A DNA stretch of 64,000 nucleotides from Paraburkholderia haematera (GCF_905220975.1 NZ_CAJNBK010000005.1:124001-188000), one strand, 5' to 3'. Shown: positions 8,623-18,874, numbered from the stretch's first letter. Program-made: numbers and translations. Notes: generated from the sequence alone by a model not told the origin.

Positions 8623-9873
8623 TCAAACCGCTTTTATTTCGCGCAGATTGAAGATGTCCTGCTTACTATAGCCAAGGCCCGCCAGCACTTCGTCCGTATG
8701 TTCACCGAGCAGCGGAGAAGCGGTCACTTCCGGTTTCATATCCGAGAACTTGATCGGACTGCCAACCGTCAGATACGAGCCGCGTTTCTTATGCGGCACT
8801 TCAACGATTGTGCCGCTCGCTCGCAACGACGGATCGTTGGCCAGTTCCTTCATTGTCAGCACCGGCGCACACGGAATGTCGAACTTGCGCAAGATGTCGA
8901 CCGCTTCGAATTTGGTCTTGTCGGAGAGCCAGGCTTCGATGGTTCCGAAGATCTCGAAGATATGGGGCTGACGTGCTTCGGCAGTCTTGTAGGCCGGGTC
9001 GTTGATCCACTCGGGTTTGCCGAGCGCCTTGCAGATCGGCTCCCATGCATGGCCCTGGATCGTGAAGTAAATGTACGCGTTCGGATCCGTTTCCCAGCCC
9101 TTGCACTTGAGCACCCAGCCCGGTTGACCGCCGCCGCCCGCATTGCCGCCGCGCGGCACCACGTCGCTGAATTCACCGTGCGGATACTGCGGATACTCTT
9201 CGAGATACCCCACGCGCTCCAGCCGTTGCTGATCCCGCAGCTTCACGCGGCACAGGTTCAGCACGCTGTCCTGCATCGACACCGCGACTTTCTGGCCCTT
9301 GCCGGTTTTGTCGCGTCCCAGCAGCGCGGTCAGAATGCCGATCGCCAGATGCATGCCGGTGTTGCTGTCGCCGAGCGCCGCGGCGCTAATCGTCGGCGGA
9401 CCGTCCCAGAAGCCCGTGGTGGACGCCGCGCCGCCTGCGCATTGCGCGACGTTTTCGTAGACCTTCAGGTCGTCGTAGTGATGGCCGTCGCTGAAACCCT
9501 TCACCGAAGCAACGATCATCTTCGGATTGAGTTCGTTCAGGCGTTCCCACGAAAAGCCCATCCGGTCCAGCGCGCCCGGGCCAAAATTTTCGACCAGCAC
9601 GTCGGATTCACGGATCAGCTTTTCGAGTACTTCCTTGCCTTCTGGCTTTTTCGTATCCAACGTTAAGGACTTCTTGTTGCTGTTAAGCATCGTGAAGTAC
9701 AACGCGTCGGCGTCGGGAATGTCGCGCAACTGGTTGCGCGTGACGTCGCCGGAACCCGGTCGTTCAACCTTGATCACGTCGGCGCCGAACCAGGCGAGCA
9801 ACTGGGTGCACGCGGGGCCGGCTTGAACGTGGGTGAAGTCGATGATCTTGACGCCTTCAAGAGGTTTGGTCAC
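8623..9873 (-). CDS. frc: Formyl-CoA:oxalate CoA-transferase
   Basis: The 416-residue family III CoA-transferase moves CoA from formyl-CoA to oxalate. The catalytic aspartate sits in LGDSNTG at D169, the same number as in the Oxalobacter enzyme. The start [16 protein letters not shown], the VENFGPG segment and the flexible glycine loop [12 protein letters not shown] are also present. It starts with GTG after CGGAGAT and lies 25 bp behind oxc on the same strand, so the two cytosolic steps of oxalate breakdown are co-transcribed: oxalate to oxalyl-CoA here, then decarboxylation by Oxc. Confidence 0.95.
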   Translation of the reverse strand: MTKPLEGVKIIDFTHVQAGPACTQLLAWFGADVIKVERPGSGDVTRNQLRDIPDADALYFTMLNSNKKSLTLDTKKPEGKEVLEKLIRESDVLVENFGPGALDRMGFSWERLNELNPKMIVASVKGFSDGHHYDDLKVYENVAQCAGGAASTTGFWDGPPTISAAALGDSNTGMHLAIGILTALLGRDKTGKGQKVAVSMQDSVLNLCRVKLRDQQRLERVGYLEEYPQYPHGEFSDVVPRGGNAGGGGQPGWVLKCKGWETDPNAYIYFTIQGHAWEPICKALGKPEWINDPAYKTAEARQPHIFEIFGTIEAWLSDKTKFEAVDILRKFDIPCAPVLTMKELANDPSLRASGTIVEVPHKKRGSYLTVGSPIKFSDMKPEVTASPLLGEHTDEVLAGLGYSKQDIFNLREIKAV

Positions 9874-9898
9874 TTTGATATCTCCGTGGTTACTTGAG

Positions 9899-11641
9899 TC
9901 ACTTTTTCATCGCCGCGCTTTGCGGATTCAGATTGGTCAGGCGGCCGCTTTCAGTGCCCGCCGCTTCGTCAATGACGGCATTGATCAAGGTCGGCTTGCC
10001 CGACGCGATCGCTTCGAGCAGTGCCGTCGTCAGTTCTTCCGGCGTGGTCGCGTGGTGGCCGACACCGCCGAATGCCTCGATCATCTTGTCGTAGCGCGCG
10101 CCCTTCACGAACACGGTCGGCGCGACGTCCTTGCCGCCCGTCGGGTTCACGTCGGTGCCGCGATATACGCCGTTGTTGTTGAAGACGATCGTGCAAACCG
10201 GCAGGTCGTAACGGCAGATGGTTTCGAGTTCCATGCCGCTGAAACCGAAGGCGCTGTCACCTTCGATCGCGACAACCGGTTTGCCGCTCGTTACCGCCGC
10301 GCCGATCGCGAAGCCCATGCCGATGCCCATGATTCCCCACGTGCCCGAATCGAAGCGTTTGCGCGGTTCGTACATATCGATGATGCTGCGGGCGTAGTCG
10401 AGCGTGTTCGCGCCCTCGTTGACGACGTTGATGTCCGGGCGCGTTTTCAGCACATCGCGGATCGCGCGCAACGCGCTGTGAAAATTCATCGGCGACGGAT
10501 TCTTGGCGAGCGTCTCGGCCATCTTCGCGAGGTTCTTGCTCTTGCGCTCGGCGATCGCGCCGGTCCACTCGGCGCTCGGCTTTGCAAATCCCGCATCCAG
10601 CCCTGCGCGCAATGCCGCCACGCACGAGCCGATATCGCCGATCACCGGCGCGGCAATCGCGACGTTGCTGTCGATCTCGGTCGGCGAAATATCGACCTGA
10701 ACGAAACGCTTCGGCTCCGCACCCCACGTTTTGCCCTTGCCATGCGAGAGCAGCCAGTTCAGGCGCGCGCCGATCAGCACGACGACGTCGGCTTCCTGCA
10801 GCACGAACGAGCGCGCCGCTGAAGCCGATTGCTCGTGCGTATCGGGCAATAGGCCCTTGGCCATCGACATCGGCAGATACGGAATGCCGCTTTGCTCGAC
10901 GAACGCGCGGATCTCCGCGTCAGCCTGCGCGTACGCCGCGCCCTTGCCGAGCAGAATCAGCGGACGCTTCGCACTCTTGAGCACGTCGATCGCACGCTTG
11001 ACGGATTCCGGCGCCGGCAACTGACGCGGCGCGGCGTCGACCACTTTCACGAGCGACTGTTGCGCCTTCACGGCGTCCATCGTTTGCGCGAGCAGCTTGG
11101 CCGGCAAGTCCAGATACACGCCACCCGGGCGGCCCGAGACCGCGGCACGGATCGCACGCGCCACGCCGATGCCGATGTCTTCCGCATGCAGCACGCGATA
11201 CGCGGCCTTTGCATACGGCTTGGCCGCATTTAACTGATCCATTTCTTCGTAATCGCCCTGCTGCAGATCGACGATTTCGCGCTCGCTCGAGCCGCTGATC
11301 AGGATCATCGGGAAGCAGTTGGTGGTTGCGTTCGCAAGCGCGGTCAGGCCGTTCAGAAAGCCCGGCGCCGACACCGTCAGGCAGATGCCAGGCTTCTGCG
11401 TCATGAAACCGCTAATGGCCGCTGCGTTGCCCGCGTGCTGCTCATGACGAAACCCGATGAAACGCATCCCTTCCGCTTGTGCAAGCCGCGCGAGGTCGGT
11501 GATCGGAATGCCGACTAGTCCAAAGATCGTGCTGATCTCGTTCAGTTTCAGCGCGTCGATGACGAGATGAAACCCGTCGGTCGTCTCGGCCGCTTGTTGT
11601 GTCGAAGTCTCTTCTACTGTTTGCCGGTCGGCTTCTGCCAT
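9899..11641 (-). CDS. oxc: Oxalyl-CoA decarboxylase
   Basis: A 580-residue thiamine-diphosphate enzyme that turns oxalyl-CoA into formyl-CoA and CO2. The N-terminal pyrimidine-binding domain carries the [12 protein letters not shown] segment with its catalytic Glu. The C-terminal domain has the ThDP/Mg motif [17 protein letters not shown] (about 461-477) ending in [10 protein letters not shown]. Full length matches the family. AAGGAG precedes the ATG. It is the middle gene of the oxlT-oxc-frc operon, 63 bp after the transporter gene. Confidence 0.96.
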   Translation of the reverse strand: MAEADRQTVEETSTQQAAETTDGFHLVIDALKLNEISTIFGLVGIPITDLARLAQAEGMRFIGFRHEQHAGNAAAISGFMTQKPGICLTVSAPGFLNGLTALANATTNCFPMILISGSSEREIVDLQQGDYEEMDQLNAAKPYAKAAYRVLHAEDIGIGVARAIRAAVSGRPGGVYLDLPAKLLAQTMDAVKAQQSLVKVVDAAPRQLPAPESVKRAIDVLKSAKRPLILLGKGAAYAQADAEIRAFVEQSGIPYLPMSMAKGLLPDTHEQSASAARSFVLQEADVVVLIGARLNWLLSHGKGKTWGAEPKRFVQVDISPTEIDSNVAIAAPVIGDIGSCVAALRAGLDAGFAKPSAEWTGAIAERKSKNLAKMAETLAKNPSPMNFHSALRAIRDVLKTRPDINVVNEGANTLDYARSIIDMYEPRKRFDSGTWGIMGIGMGFAIGAAVTSGKPVVAIEGDSAFGFSGMELETICRYDLPVCTIVFNNNGVYRGTDVNPTGGKDVAPTVFVKGARYDKMIEAFGGVGHHATTPEELTTALLEAIASGKPTLINAVIDEAAGTESGRLTNLNPQSAAMKK

Positions 11642-11704
11642 GATGCTGCTCCTTGGTCGCGGGACGTTATGGGTTCGTCGTGAGTGGCGAGCTCACGTTG
11701 TTGT

Positions 11705-13036
11705 TCATTCAGGTGAGCCGCCGGATGACGGCTGCAACCGCGCTTCAGCGATAACCACGCTGGCAGTCGCACCCGAGTTCTCGATCCAGCGCTTTCTCAT
11801 TGGTGCGAGGATGAATTTCGCGGACACCGCTGCCGCGATCGATATCACCGCAGCCGAGATGAACACGGTGCTCCATCCACCGTTCGCCGACAGCACCGAG
11901 GCAATCGGCACCAGCATCGACGCAGTGCCTTTCGCGGTATAAAGCGTCCCCGCATTGGCCGCGGCGTATTTGCTGCCGAACGTGTCGGCACAGGTTGCCG
12001 GGAAGATCGAAAAGATCTCGCCCCAGCACAGGAATACGGCGGCGGCGAAGAACATGAAGGCGTAGGGGTTGTGGCCGAACTGCATGAGTCCCAGCAGCGC
12101 GACGCCTTCGCCGAGAAAGATCATGAACATGGTGTTTTCACGGCCAATGCGGTCCGACAGAAAACCGCACAACGGACGCGTGAAGCCGTTGCACAGATTA
12201 TCGATCGACAGCGTCATGGTGAGCAGCGGCAGCGTGATGCCCATGAGATTCACCGGCATTTTGGCGAAGCCGTATTCCTTCGCGATCGGCCCAAGCTGCG
12301 CGGTCGCAATGATGCCGCCGGCCGCGACGAATACGAACATCAGATACAGCACCCAGAAGAGCGGTGAACGGATCATCTCGCCAGGTGTGTAGTCGATCTT
12401 GCTTGCCACGATGCGTTTGGCCGCGACTGCGAATGCGGGCGGTTTTGGCCGTACCAGCATGGTGGCGAGCAGCAGAATGCAGACGCCCTGGAAAATGCCG
12501 AAGAACATGAATGTGTGCTCATAACCCGAGCGCTGGATCATGTTGGCGATTGGAATCACGGTGACGGCCGCGCCGGCGCCGAAACCTGCCGCGGTCAAAC
12601 CGGCCGCGAGACCGCGTTTGTCCGGAAACCATTTGAGCGCCGTGCCTACGCAGGTGCCATACACACAACCCGCGCCGATACCGGCGATCACGGCCGCGGC
12701 GTAGAGCTCGGTGAGACTGCTCGCATGCGCGTCGATGATCCAGCCGAGCGCCGCGCACACCGAGCCGCCGATCACAACCGGGCGCGGCCCGAATTTGTCG
12801 ACGAGCCACCCTTCAACGGGCACGAGCCAGGTTTCAGTGACGATGAAAACGGTGAATGCGGTCTGGATTGCCGCCTGACCCCAATGGTGGGCGTTGTCCA
12901 TCGGTACGACGAACAGCGTCCATGCATATTGCAGATTCGCGACGAGTCCCATGCACACGATGCCAATCGCCAGCTGCACCCAGCGGTTCTGCCGGAACGG
13001 CGTACTGCCTGTCCCGGATACGTTGGAATGTCCCAT
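11705..13036 (-). CDS. oxlT: Oxalate/formate antiporter, MFS (OxlT family)
   Basis: A 443-residue membrane protein with about 12 hydrophobic segments and the MFS loop-2 motif VDKFGPRPVVIGG. The family fit includes the NLQYAWTLFVVPM first helix and GFTRPLCGFLSDRIG in the second half. OxlT exchanges oxalate for formate across the inner membrane, which fits the two enzymes encoded downstream. The ATG at 13036 is chosen because AGGAG lies 9 bp ahead; an in-frame codon at 13066 lacks this. It is the first gene of the operon. Formate-only or wider dicarboxylate exchange is possible. Confidence 0.9.
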   Translation of the reverse strand: MGHSNVSGTGSTPFRQNRWVQLAIGIVCMGLVANLQYAWTLFVVPMDNAHHWGQAAIQTAFTVFIVTETWLVPVEGWLVDKFGPRPVVIGGSVCAALGWIIDAHASSLTELYAAAVIAGIGAGCVYGTCVGTALKWFPDKRGLAAGLTAAGFGAGAAVTVIPIANMIQRSGYEHTFMFFGIFQGVCILLLATMLVRPKPPAFAVAAKRIVASKIDYTPGEMIRSPLFWVLYLMFVFVAAGGIIATAQLGPIAKEYGFAKMPVNLMGITLPLLTMTLSIDNLCNGFTRPLCGFLSDRIGRENTMFMIFLGEGVALLGLMQFGHNPYAFMFFAAAVFLCWGEIFSIFPATCADTFGSKYAAANAGTLYTAKGTASMLVPIASVLSANGGWSTVFISAAVISIAAAVSAKFILAPMRKRWIENSGATASVVIAEARLQPSSGGSPE

Positions 13037-13499
13037 GTCCTTCGTCTCCTGTATCTTCCGTCGCACTCGTTCGGCGCGTTGGACTTACGTGATCGAATCG
13101 CTTCATTGCGGGCTTGTCTGCGGGCAATGACGCACCAGTGGTCGGCCAGAGGCAATTGCACTAACGAAAACACTGACCCCTGGATAGCACGGCAACTGGG
13201 TGAAAGGTGTTCAGCGTAGAGCACGTCTGAGAGGATGCTGCGCGCGAACAGCGATAAGTGAAAGTCAAAACATTTTATGGTTTGCATTAGGCATACCTAA
13301 TAGATAGGTTTGCCGCCCATGGCTATGGGGTTGCAAGAAACGCGGCGCAGTTTGACGGACATCTGGATGCGGCGGCGGGCGCGCCTAGGGGAAACAAATA
13401 TATAAACAAAAAGCTATCGTTATTCGAAATAACTTTAACTATCGTTTATCTGTGCGCGCTCCTATTCTTGGTCATGCCACCTGCCTGAAGGAGACGATC
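13037..13499. other. Divergent promoter region of the oxalate operon
   Basis: 463 bp without a convincing gene. The part at 13260-13310 and 13390-13450 is AT-rich. It holds the inverted repeat ATTAGG-CATA-CCTAAT (13286-13301), followed closely by a further AGATAGG, a plausible operator. Confidence 0.5.
13286..13301. promoter_or_regulatory. Inverted repeat upstream of the oxalate operon
   Basis: ATTAGG-CATA-CCTAAT, perfect 6-bp arms, about 250 bp upstream of oxlT and 200 bp upstream of the divergent small gene. No regulator gene is adjacent, so the binding protein is unknown. Confidence 0.35.
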
Positions 13500-13889
13500 A
13501 TGAACCCGTCCCAGTTTGACCCTAGCAACAGCGCGCACGATGCGGAAGTAGCAGCGCAACTGTGCGCCTATAACAGCGCGTTCGATGAACTCGGTCTGCG
13601 CTTTCGTTGGGATGCGAGCACGCTTACGCTGCTCGCGATGATCGACGGCGAGGAGGCGCGAATTGCTGCGTATATCGAAGCACACCATGGGCACTTGCTG
13701 AAATCGTATAGCGCCGAATTTCTGAGCCGCGCCATTCTCGAGAAGAAAAAAGCTCGGTACCCAGCGTGTTTGCCGACGCGCGCAGACAGCGCGGCGCATC
13801 TGAGCCCGGCGGCTCAGCAGCCACGGGTGAGCAACTGGCGCGAGCGCGTGTCGTATGAAGTCGAGTTGCCGGCGCTGGTGGGTGTTTAG
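13500..13889 (+). CDS. Small conserved-type hypothetical protein
   Basis: A 129-residue soluble protein with an excellent ribosome site (GAAGGAGACGATC before the ATG at 13500). It begins MNPSQFDPSNSAHDAEVAAQ. It has an all-alpha look, with segments LCAYNSAFDELGLRFRWD, IAAYIEAHHGHLLKSYSAEFL and a basic ILEKKKAR. I do not recognise the family. It is divergent from the oxalate operon and convergent with hipA. Confidence 0.65.
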   Translation: MNPSQFDPSNSAHDAEVAAQLCAYNSAFDELGLRFRWDASTLTLLAMIDGEEARIAAYIEAHHGHLLKSYSAEFLSRAILEKKKARYPACLPTRADSAAHLSPAAQQPRVSNWRERVSYEVELPALVGV

Positions 13890-13928
13890 ACGAAGGGGCG
13901 GCGGCTGCGCCTGTTCAGTGACGTCGCT

Positions 13929-15158
13929 TCACAGCATGCGCGAGCGGTTCGCTTCTATCTTGCCGGCGATCAGGCTTACCGTTGCGCGCCGAATGGGAAA
14001 ACTCCGCGCGTGATGCCGAAATCTGCTGGCCACCTCTGCGATGCGTTCCACGACCGCCTCCGCGGTACGGGCCGGTACGCCCGTTAGGCTGGCAAGCTGC
14101 AACAGATGCTGACGCGCCGGCGCGCGACTTTCGCCACACACGTCCATTTGATGCTCACCGCCTGGCCCCTCGTTAAAGGTCAAGTCGTAAGCCGGTGAGA
14201 ATTGCCACTGCCCCCGCGCCGAGAGGCGGAAAGAAAAGTTTTTCGTGTGGTCGTCCCGATTGTTGAACACCACGTTGAACACACAGCGCTCAAAGGCCCG
14301 CAGCACTTCACGCTCATCCCGCGTGATGAAGCGAGTCAGTTTCAGAAGCGAACCATAGTCGATCGATGGATATCGGAAGTTGGTGTTTAGCGCGCCGGCA
14401 GCGGTGTGCATCGGCACGCGCTGAGTGCCGGACCGGTCAAAACGCTCGATGCCGAAGGCTGAGAGAGACGGCCCGAGATCGAAGTACCGCGTGGCCGGCA
14501 CCGGAATCTCGCACGCCTCTGCAAGCACGGCATACAGCGCCTCCACTGCGCAGACCTCTTTGTGGTCGTACTGGGCGGGAAACTTGACCAGCCAGGGCGT
14601 GCCCGCACTCTGCTCAGAGTTCGACATCCGGCCGGTCTGCTGGTCGAAGTTGACCAGCACTTTAGGCCGGGCGCCGTGTGGCGAACCACCCATCAGGACG
14701 AGTTCGCGCAGCAACTCCGCACTGCCGTCCGTCATCACTTCGCGAACCTCCTGGGCAAGTTGCACAAGTTGCACGTCCGCGGGTTCAAGAACGTCTCCCT
14801 GAGCCGGCTCAAAAACAAGGGCACCCATCGCCTTCTCGCCAATGAACGCAAGACGGTCGAGCGGGGACATTCGCGCAGGCTCCCAGCCCCGCTGCCGAAA
14901 GAAACGGTCCATCAGCAGCATGCCCCAGCCGTCGGGCAGGGCATCGGAAACGAGTCCTGGCAAACGAAACTGATGATCTGGGAAGCCGTCGTAGGCTTGC
15001 TGACGCAATGCCAGATGCAAGGGCGAAAGCTCGAGACCGCGTTGCAGCGCTTCGGGAGCGTACTCAAATATCAGGTTTGTCCCGTCGTCCCCGAGCTTGC
15101 CCAGTTCGAAACGCTCGTTCCAGCCAGCATAGACGACGCTCAGTTTTTTCATCGTCAC
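13929..15158 (-). CDS. hipA: HipA-family Ser/Thr kinase toxin
   Basis: A 409-residue HipA-type kinase. The kinase motif NRDDHTKN (N300, probable catalytic D302, H304, K306, N307) and the metal-binding SPAYDL (D325) are intact, as is the GGSPHGARPK loop near 157-166 that corresponds to the phosphate/autophosphorylation loop. HipA proteins phosphorylate targets such as aminoacyl-tRNA synthetases and induce growth arrest unless held by HipB. The gene overlaps hipB by 4 bp, so the pair is translationally coupled with antitoxin first. All key residues are present, so it is probably active. Confidence 0.9.
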   Translation of the reverse strand: MTMKKLSVVYAGWNERFELGKLGDDGTNLIFEYAPEALQRGLELSPLHLALRQQAYDGFPDHQFRLPGLVSDALPDGWGMLLMDRFFRQRGWEPARMSPLDRLAFIGEKAMGALVFEPAQGDVLEPADVQLVQLAQEVREVMTDGSAELLRELVLMGGSPHGARPKVLVNFDQQTGRMSNSEQSAGTPWLVKFPAQYDHKEVCAVEALYAVLAEACEIPVPATRYFDLGPSLSAFGIERFDRSGTQRVPMHTAAGALNTNFRYPSIDYGSLLKLTRFITRDEREVLRAFERCVFNVVFNNRDDHTKNFSFRLSARGQWQFSPAYDLTFNEGPGGEHQMDVCGESRAPARQHLLQLASLTGVPARTAEAVVERIAEVASRFRHHARSFPIRRATVSLIAGKIEANRSRML

Positions 15159-15454
15159 CTCCTGGAAGCACGCTCACGCGTGGCGCTCGCCTTCTCCATC
15201 GCTTGAATGGATTTTGGTTGGTAGTCGAATAGAGGCGACAGCGAGCCGGCCAGGCCAAGCGCCATTGCTACCCGGAGAAGACTCTCAAGCGTTGCTTTCC
15301 CGGTGCGCTCGAGGTTGCGCACCGCGCGCTCGGATACCCCGGCGCGGGCGGCCAGTTCACTCTGCTGCAGATTCTGAGCGAGGCGCTGCGTGCGTAACCG
15401 TTGACCCAGTTCTAGCGCAATTTCGTCCGCAGTAGCAAGTTCAAGGAGCAACAT
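15155..15454 (-). CDS. hipB: HipB-like XRE antitoxin
   Basis: A 99-residue protein with a Cro/C1-type helix-turn-helix (LGQRLRTQRLAQNLQQSELAAR, then GVSERAVRNLERTG) about residues 15-60 and a C-terminal tail of about 35 residues. It precedes hipA with a 4-bp overlap. HipB normally binds HipA and represses the operon. Two copies of ATTTTRCCGGTTA lie just upstream, the first overlapping the start codon, and fit autoregulation. Confidence 0.88.
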   Translation of the reverse strand: MLLLELATADEIALELGQRLRTQRLAQNLQQSELAARAGVSERAVRNLERTGKATLESLLRVAMALGLAGSLSPLFDYQPKSIQAMEKASATRERASRR

Positions 15455-15506
15455 TTTGCCGGTTATCCATAGTATTTGCTGATAAGCATTAATATTTTAC
15501 CGGTTA
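15453..15506. promoter_or_regulatory. Pair of direct repeats at the hipBA promoter
   Basis: ATTTTGCCGGTTA (15453-15465) and ATTTTACCGGTTA (15494-15506), 12 of 13 identical, spaced 41 bp, about four helical turns. Both contain a CCGG-centred half palindrome. They are candidate HipB operators. Confidence 0.55.
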
Positions 15507-15688
15507 ATGCTCGGGTCGGCAAGACTGACTATATCTAACAGGCGAATTATTGCCGTTAAAGTCGGATTTATATCATCAATCGGCCGAAAATTGATGGTTA
15601 TATGCCGTCTTAAATAGGTTTTTCGACGTGTGCGCTGGCGACGTGAACGGCGTCATGCGGGTCATCGCCGACTCTTCGTTTTTCCCTA

Positions 15689-17056
15689 TCAAAAAATCGC
15701 AAATTCGCGCAGCGGTCTCAACCCGGCGCGAACCTCTTCGGCAAATAATTGTGGCTGTTCCCATGCCGCAAAGTGCCCGCCTTTATCGAGCCGGTTGTAG
15801 TAGATGAGGTTGTGGTACGCCTGCTCCGTCCAACTCCGCGGCGCCTGATAATTCTCGCGAGGAAAGACGCTCACGGCAGCCGGCACGGACACATCGGCGG
15901 CAGCCACGAAGTTGAAATGAGACTCCCAATAAAAGCGCGCCGCGGAAATGCCCGTGTTCGTCAGCCAGTAGAGCGTGATGTCGTCGAGGAGATCGTTCCG
16001 TGTCAGATCGCCTGCGGATTCTCCATTGACAGGGTGCCCGAACACAGCCGAGGTCAGCGCCGCCGCCGGCTGAACATACCCGTCGCCGTGATCCAGAAGC
16101 CAGCTTGCCAGTGCAACGGGCGAGTCCGACAGCCCGTAGAGCGTTTGCGGCCGTGTCCCCATCTCGAGCGCATAGGCGCGCCGCTTTTTGGCAGCGCTGC
16201 TCAACTGCTCGTAAGCGTGCTTTTCGTCGTCCGAGAGGCCGGGCGGCGGCGGGTCACCGGCTTGGAGCGCCTTGGCAATCACGGCTGGCACGGTCGCGGG
16301 GAAGTTGACGTGAATGCCCAGCAATTCAGGCGGCGCCTGCTTACCCATCACATTCGCAACAACGCCACCCAGATCGCCGCCTTGCGCCGCGAATTTCGCG
16401 TATCCAAGCCGCTTCATGAGGACGACCCAGGCACGCGCGGTACGCTCCGGGCCCCAGCCGGTCGTGGTGGGCTTGCCTGAAAATCCGTAGCCGGGCAAAG
16501 ACGGAATGACCAGATGAAACGCATCCGACGCGCTCGCGCCATATGCCGTGGGATTGGTCAGCGGATCGACAATCTTCAGCATCTCGATGACGGAACCGGG
16601 CCAGCCGTGCGTGACGATCAGCGGCATCGCATTGTCATGTTTCGACCGAACGTGGATGAAATGAATGTCCAGCCCATCGATCTCGGTCATGAACTGCGGC
16701 AGGCTGTTCAGTTTTGCCTCGCACTTGCGCCAGTCGTAATCGGTCGCCCAATGGTGCGCGAATTCCTGAATCATTGCGAGCGGCACGCCCTGCGAGTCGT
16801 CGGTGACCGTTTCCCGGTCAGGCCACCGCGTGGCTTTGATGCGCCTGCGCAAGTCGATCAATTGCGATTCCGGCACATGCACGCGAAGTGGACGAATGGC
16901 GGTCATGTCGCCGCTCGCCGACGGGGCAACTTCAGTCATCGCTTGATTCGTTTCTGAAAAAGCGAGTTGACTCAGCGAACCCGCGGCAATGGCCGCCGCT
17001 GTCACACTGACAAAGCGGCGGCGCGACGGCGATTGGGGAAGGAGGGTGTCTGACAT
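15689..17056 (-). CDS. Tat-exported epoxide hydrolase-like alpha/beta hydrolase
   Basis: A 455-residue protein. The N-terminus has a twin-arginine signal (SRRRFVSV then a hydrophobic [12 protein letters not shown]). An epoxide-hydrolase N-terminal domain follows ([23 protein letters not shown]), then the alpha/beta fold: oxyanion HGWPGS, nucleophile in QGGDLGG (Asp), and C-terminal catalytic His in [11 protein letters not shown]. The Asp nucleophile argues for epoxide hydrolase or related chemistry rather than an esterase. Tat export places it in the periplasm. The ATG at 17056 is preferred over one 15 codons upstream. A second Tat-exported hydrolase of the same superfamily lies at 21286. Confidence 0.82.
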   Translation of the reverse strand: MSDTLLPQSPSRRRFVSVTAAAIAAGSLSQLAFSETNQAMTEVAPSASGDMTAIRPLRVHVPESQLIDLRRRIKATRWPDRETVTDDSQGVPLAMIQEFAHHWATDYDWRKCEAKLNSLPQFMTEIDGLDIHFIHVRSKHDNAMPLIVTHGWPGSVIEMLKIVDPLTNPTAYGASASDAFHLVIPSLPGYGFSGKPTTTGWGPERTARAWVVLMKRLGYAKFAAQGGDLGGVVANVMGKQAPPELLGIHVNFPATVPAVIAKALQAGDPPPPGLSDDEKHAYEQLSSAAKKRRAYALEMGTRPQTLYGLSDSPVALASWLLDHGDGYVQPAAALTSAVFGHPVNGESAGDLTRNDLLDDITLYWLTNTGISAARFYWESHFNFVAAADVSVPAAVSVFPRENYQAPRSWTEQAYHNLIYYNRLDKGGHFAAWEQPQLFAEEVRAGLRPLREFAIF

Positions 17057-17126
17057 AACATGTCCGATAGATGAAGCCGGGTTTCCGATCAATGGAAACA
17101 TGATTTCAACGAGCCGTTGAACGCGA

Positions 17127-17160
17127 TACGCCCACGCCGAGTGTGCTCGGCGTGGGCGTA
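17127..17160 (-). terminator. Strong hairpin after the DUF4148 gene
   Basis: Perfect 15-bp GC-rich stem (17127-17141 with 17146-17160) and a TGTG loop between the DUF4148 stop and the hydrolase start. No T run. Confidence 0.6.
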
Positions 17161-17241
17161 GTGGAGCGCGCGAAGGATCTTGAACAAAGAGGAATACTTA
17201 CCGTATTGGAATCAGTATCTAATCCGCCAGCGTTCAGATAA

Positions 17242-17481
17242 TCAGCTGCCGCGATACAAACTGCCGAGCTGGGCGAGCTGACCATCCTTCTGGGCTTGCA
17301 CCAGTTCATGGCGGACGTCTGCGCGAGTCTTCTGCATCGCGCCGGTCTGGTTCGCGGTCCATTGCTGCGTTTGCGCGGCGCCCGATTGACCAGCGGTCGC
17401 AGCCGCCGGTGCATCAGAGGCGTGAGCGAAACCAGCCGTAGCGAATGCAGCGAAGGCCAAAGCGATCATTGAGGTTTTCAT
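17242..17481 (-). CDS. DUF4148 family small periplasmic protein
   Basis: A 79-residue protein with a Sec signal (MKTSMIALAFAAFATAGFAHA) and a polar mature part ending DVRHELVQAQKDGQLAQLGSLYRG. That is the DUF4148 pattern, a family greatly expanded in Burkholderiaceae and of unknown role. CGGAGAATGAC precedes the ATG. Its upstream region carries copy 1 of the 76-bp module also found before the thioredoxin-like and hydrolase genes, which suggests control by the adjacent two-component system. Confidence 0.82.
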   Translation of the reverse strand: MKTSMIALAFAAFATAGFAHASDAPAAATAGQSGAAQTQQWTANQTGAMQKTRADVRHELVQAQKDGQLAQLGSLYRGS

Positions 17482-17614
17482 GTCATTCTCCGAGAACTAA
17501 AAATTAAAGAAGGAAGGCGCCGGGGTGTCAGGCCGCAAGGGCGGCCATCGGGTCAGACATCCGCGATGTTGTTTGCGTCTGTCATCCGGCGTTGATGCAT
17601 TAAAACGCGTCGAC

Positions 17615-17690
17615 GTATCTGGCTTGTGTCGAGAACCCGGTGCAATTGCAATGTTCTGTATCGCCTCGATGCCCAGATACATTGCGATAC
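17615..17690 (-). promoter_or_regulatory. 76-bp promoter module, copy 1
   Basis: It holds element B GTATCTGGCTTGTGTC (17615-17630), a middle GTGCAAT-type stretch, and element A GATAC-ATTGC-GATAC (17676-17690), with 45 bp between B and A. It lies 134 bp upstream of the DUF4148 gene. Direct GATAC repeats 10 bp apart are the geometry expected of an OmpR-type regulator. Confidence 0.65.
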
Positions 17691-17693
17691 GAA

Positions 17694-18275
17694 TCACGAG
17701 TTCTCCGCCAGTAAGGCCTTGATCTTCGCTTCGGTCTGTCCGTAGTCGCCTTCGCCGAAGTGCGTGTAGACCACGTGCCCTTTCTTGTCGATCAGATAAA
17801 ACGCGGGCCAGTACTGGTTGTCGTAAGCGCGCCAGGTTGCATAGCTGTTGTCTTGCGCCACCGGGTACGTAATGTCGAAGCGTTTGATCGCCGTCTTGAC
17901 GTTGTCCGTGCTGCGCTCGAAGGGATACTCGGGGGTGTGGACCCCGACTACCACCAGGCCCTGGTCCTTATATTTCTGATTCCAGGTCTTCACGTACGGC
18001 AGCACGTGGATGCAGTTGATGCAGGTGTAGGTCCAGAAGTCGACCAGCACAACCTTGCCCCGCAACTGCTGGATGGTCAGGGGATCGCTATTGAGCCATT
18101 TATCGATGCCGGTGAATTCCGGCGCGGTCGTGCCGTTGTCGACCGGGTTTGCAGCGGGACTTGCGGCAGCGCTGGCCGCAGGACTCACAACGAAAGTAGC
18201 GATTGCGGCGGCGCCGGCGGCCACGGATGCGGCGAACAGGGCGACGGTGGCGGAGGTTTTGAGTCGGGAGAGCAT
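17694..18275 (-). CDS. Exported thioredoxin-fold protein (TlpA/DipZ C-terminal type)
   Basis: A 193-residue protein with an N-terminal signal/anchor (TSATVALFAASVAAGAAAIATF) and a thioredoxin fold with active-site CINC (C85, C88) in VLVDFWTYTCINCIHVLPY. VVVGVHTPEYPFE and YWPAFYLIDKKGHVV match the periplasmic DipZ/TlpA-like group. It should act as a thiol-disulfide oxidoreductase in the periplasm. AAAGGA precedes the ATG. Copy 2 of the 76-bp module sits 98 bp upstream. Confidence 0.88.
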   Translation of the reverse strand: MLSRLKTSATVALFAASVAAGAAAIATFVVSPAASAAASPAANPVDNGTTAPEFTGIDKWLNSDPLTIQQLRGKVVLVDFWTYTCINCIHVLPYVKTWNQKYKDQGLVVVGVHTPEYPFERSTDNVKTAIKRFDITYPVAQDNSYATWRAYDNQYWPAFYLIDKKGHVVYTHFGEGDYGQTEAKIKALLAENS

Positions 18276-18372
18276 GGCAGTGTCCTTTCATGAAAGGGAA
18301 GACCCGGGTGTAGACGTGGACGTCGTGCCGGGCATTCCGGTGGTGAACATGTCTGCATTGGAACGCCCGTTC

Positions 18373-18448
18373 GTATCTGGCTTGTGTCGCCGAGGTGGCC
18401 TGGGTGCAATGTTTTGTGTCAGGGGAACGCCCAGATACATTGGGATAC
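18373..18448. promoter_or_regulatory. 76-bp promoter module, copy 2 (divergent)
   Basis: Element B GTATCTGGCTTGTGTC (18373-18388) is identical to copy 1. Element A is GATAC-ATTGG-GATAC (18434-18448) and the middle reads GTGCAATGTTTTGTGTC. It stands between the thioredoxin-like gene and the GFA/two-component operon, so it may control both and give autoregulation. Confidence 0.65.
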
Positions 18449-18502
18449 AAAGCGTCGCGCGTGCTGGGCTATAAAGCAGCCATACCTATCGCGGAGTGCC
18501 AC

Positions 18503-18874
18503 ATGAGTACCGAATTGCTGCAAGGGTCCTGTCATTGCGGGACCGTGAAATTTGAAGTCCGTACGGCCGTTGTTCCTGCTGCACGTTGCAATTGCAGCCT
18601 GTGCCGGCGCAAGGGCGCGCTGATGACGCCGCCGTTCGCCGCGGGAGAACTGAAGATCCTGCAGGGTGAGGACGCGCTGACGCTTTATCAGTTCAATACG
18701 CGCACGGCGAAGCACTACTTCTGCAAGCATTGCGGCATTTATCCGTTCCACCAGACGCGCAGGGATCCGCAGCAATGGCGCGTCAACATCGGTTGCCTGG
18801 AGGGTGTCGACCCGTATACGCTGGAGGCCAGCGTGGCCAATGGCGCCAGCCTGTCCGTCGTGGAGGACGCATGA
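18503..18874 (+). CDS. GFA-family zinc protein
   Basis: A 123-residue protein of the glutathione-dependent formaldehyde-activating (GFA/CENP-V) fold. Zinc-binding cysteines are evident in SCHCG, CNCSLC and CKHCG. The family includes Gfa and many small proteins with unknown thiol-dependent activity. It is the first gene of a likely operon GFA - 40-residue membrane protein - response regulator - kinase, and its stop overlaps the next start by ATGA. The ATG at 18503 is the family start. Confidence 0.85.
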   Translation: MSTELLQGSCHCGTVKFEVRTAVVPAARCNCSLCRRKGALMTPPFAAGELKILQGEDALTLYQFNTRTAKHYFCKHCGIYPFHQTRRDPQQWRVNIGCLEGVDPYTLEASVANGASLSVVEDA

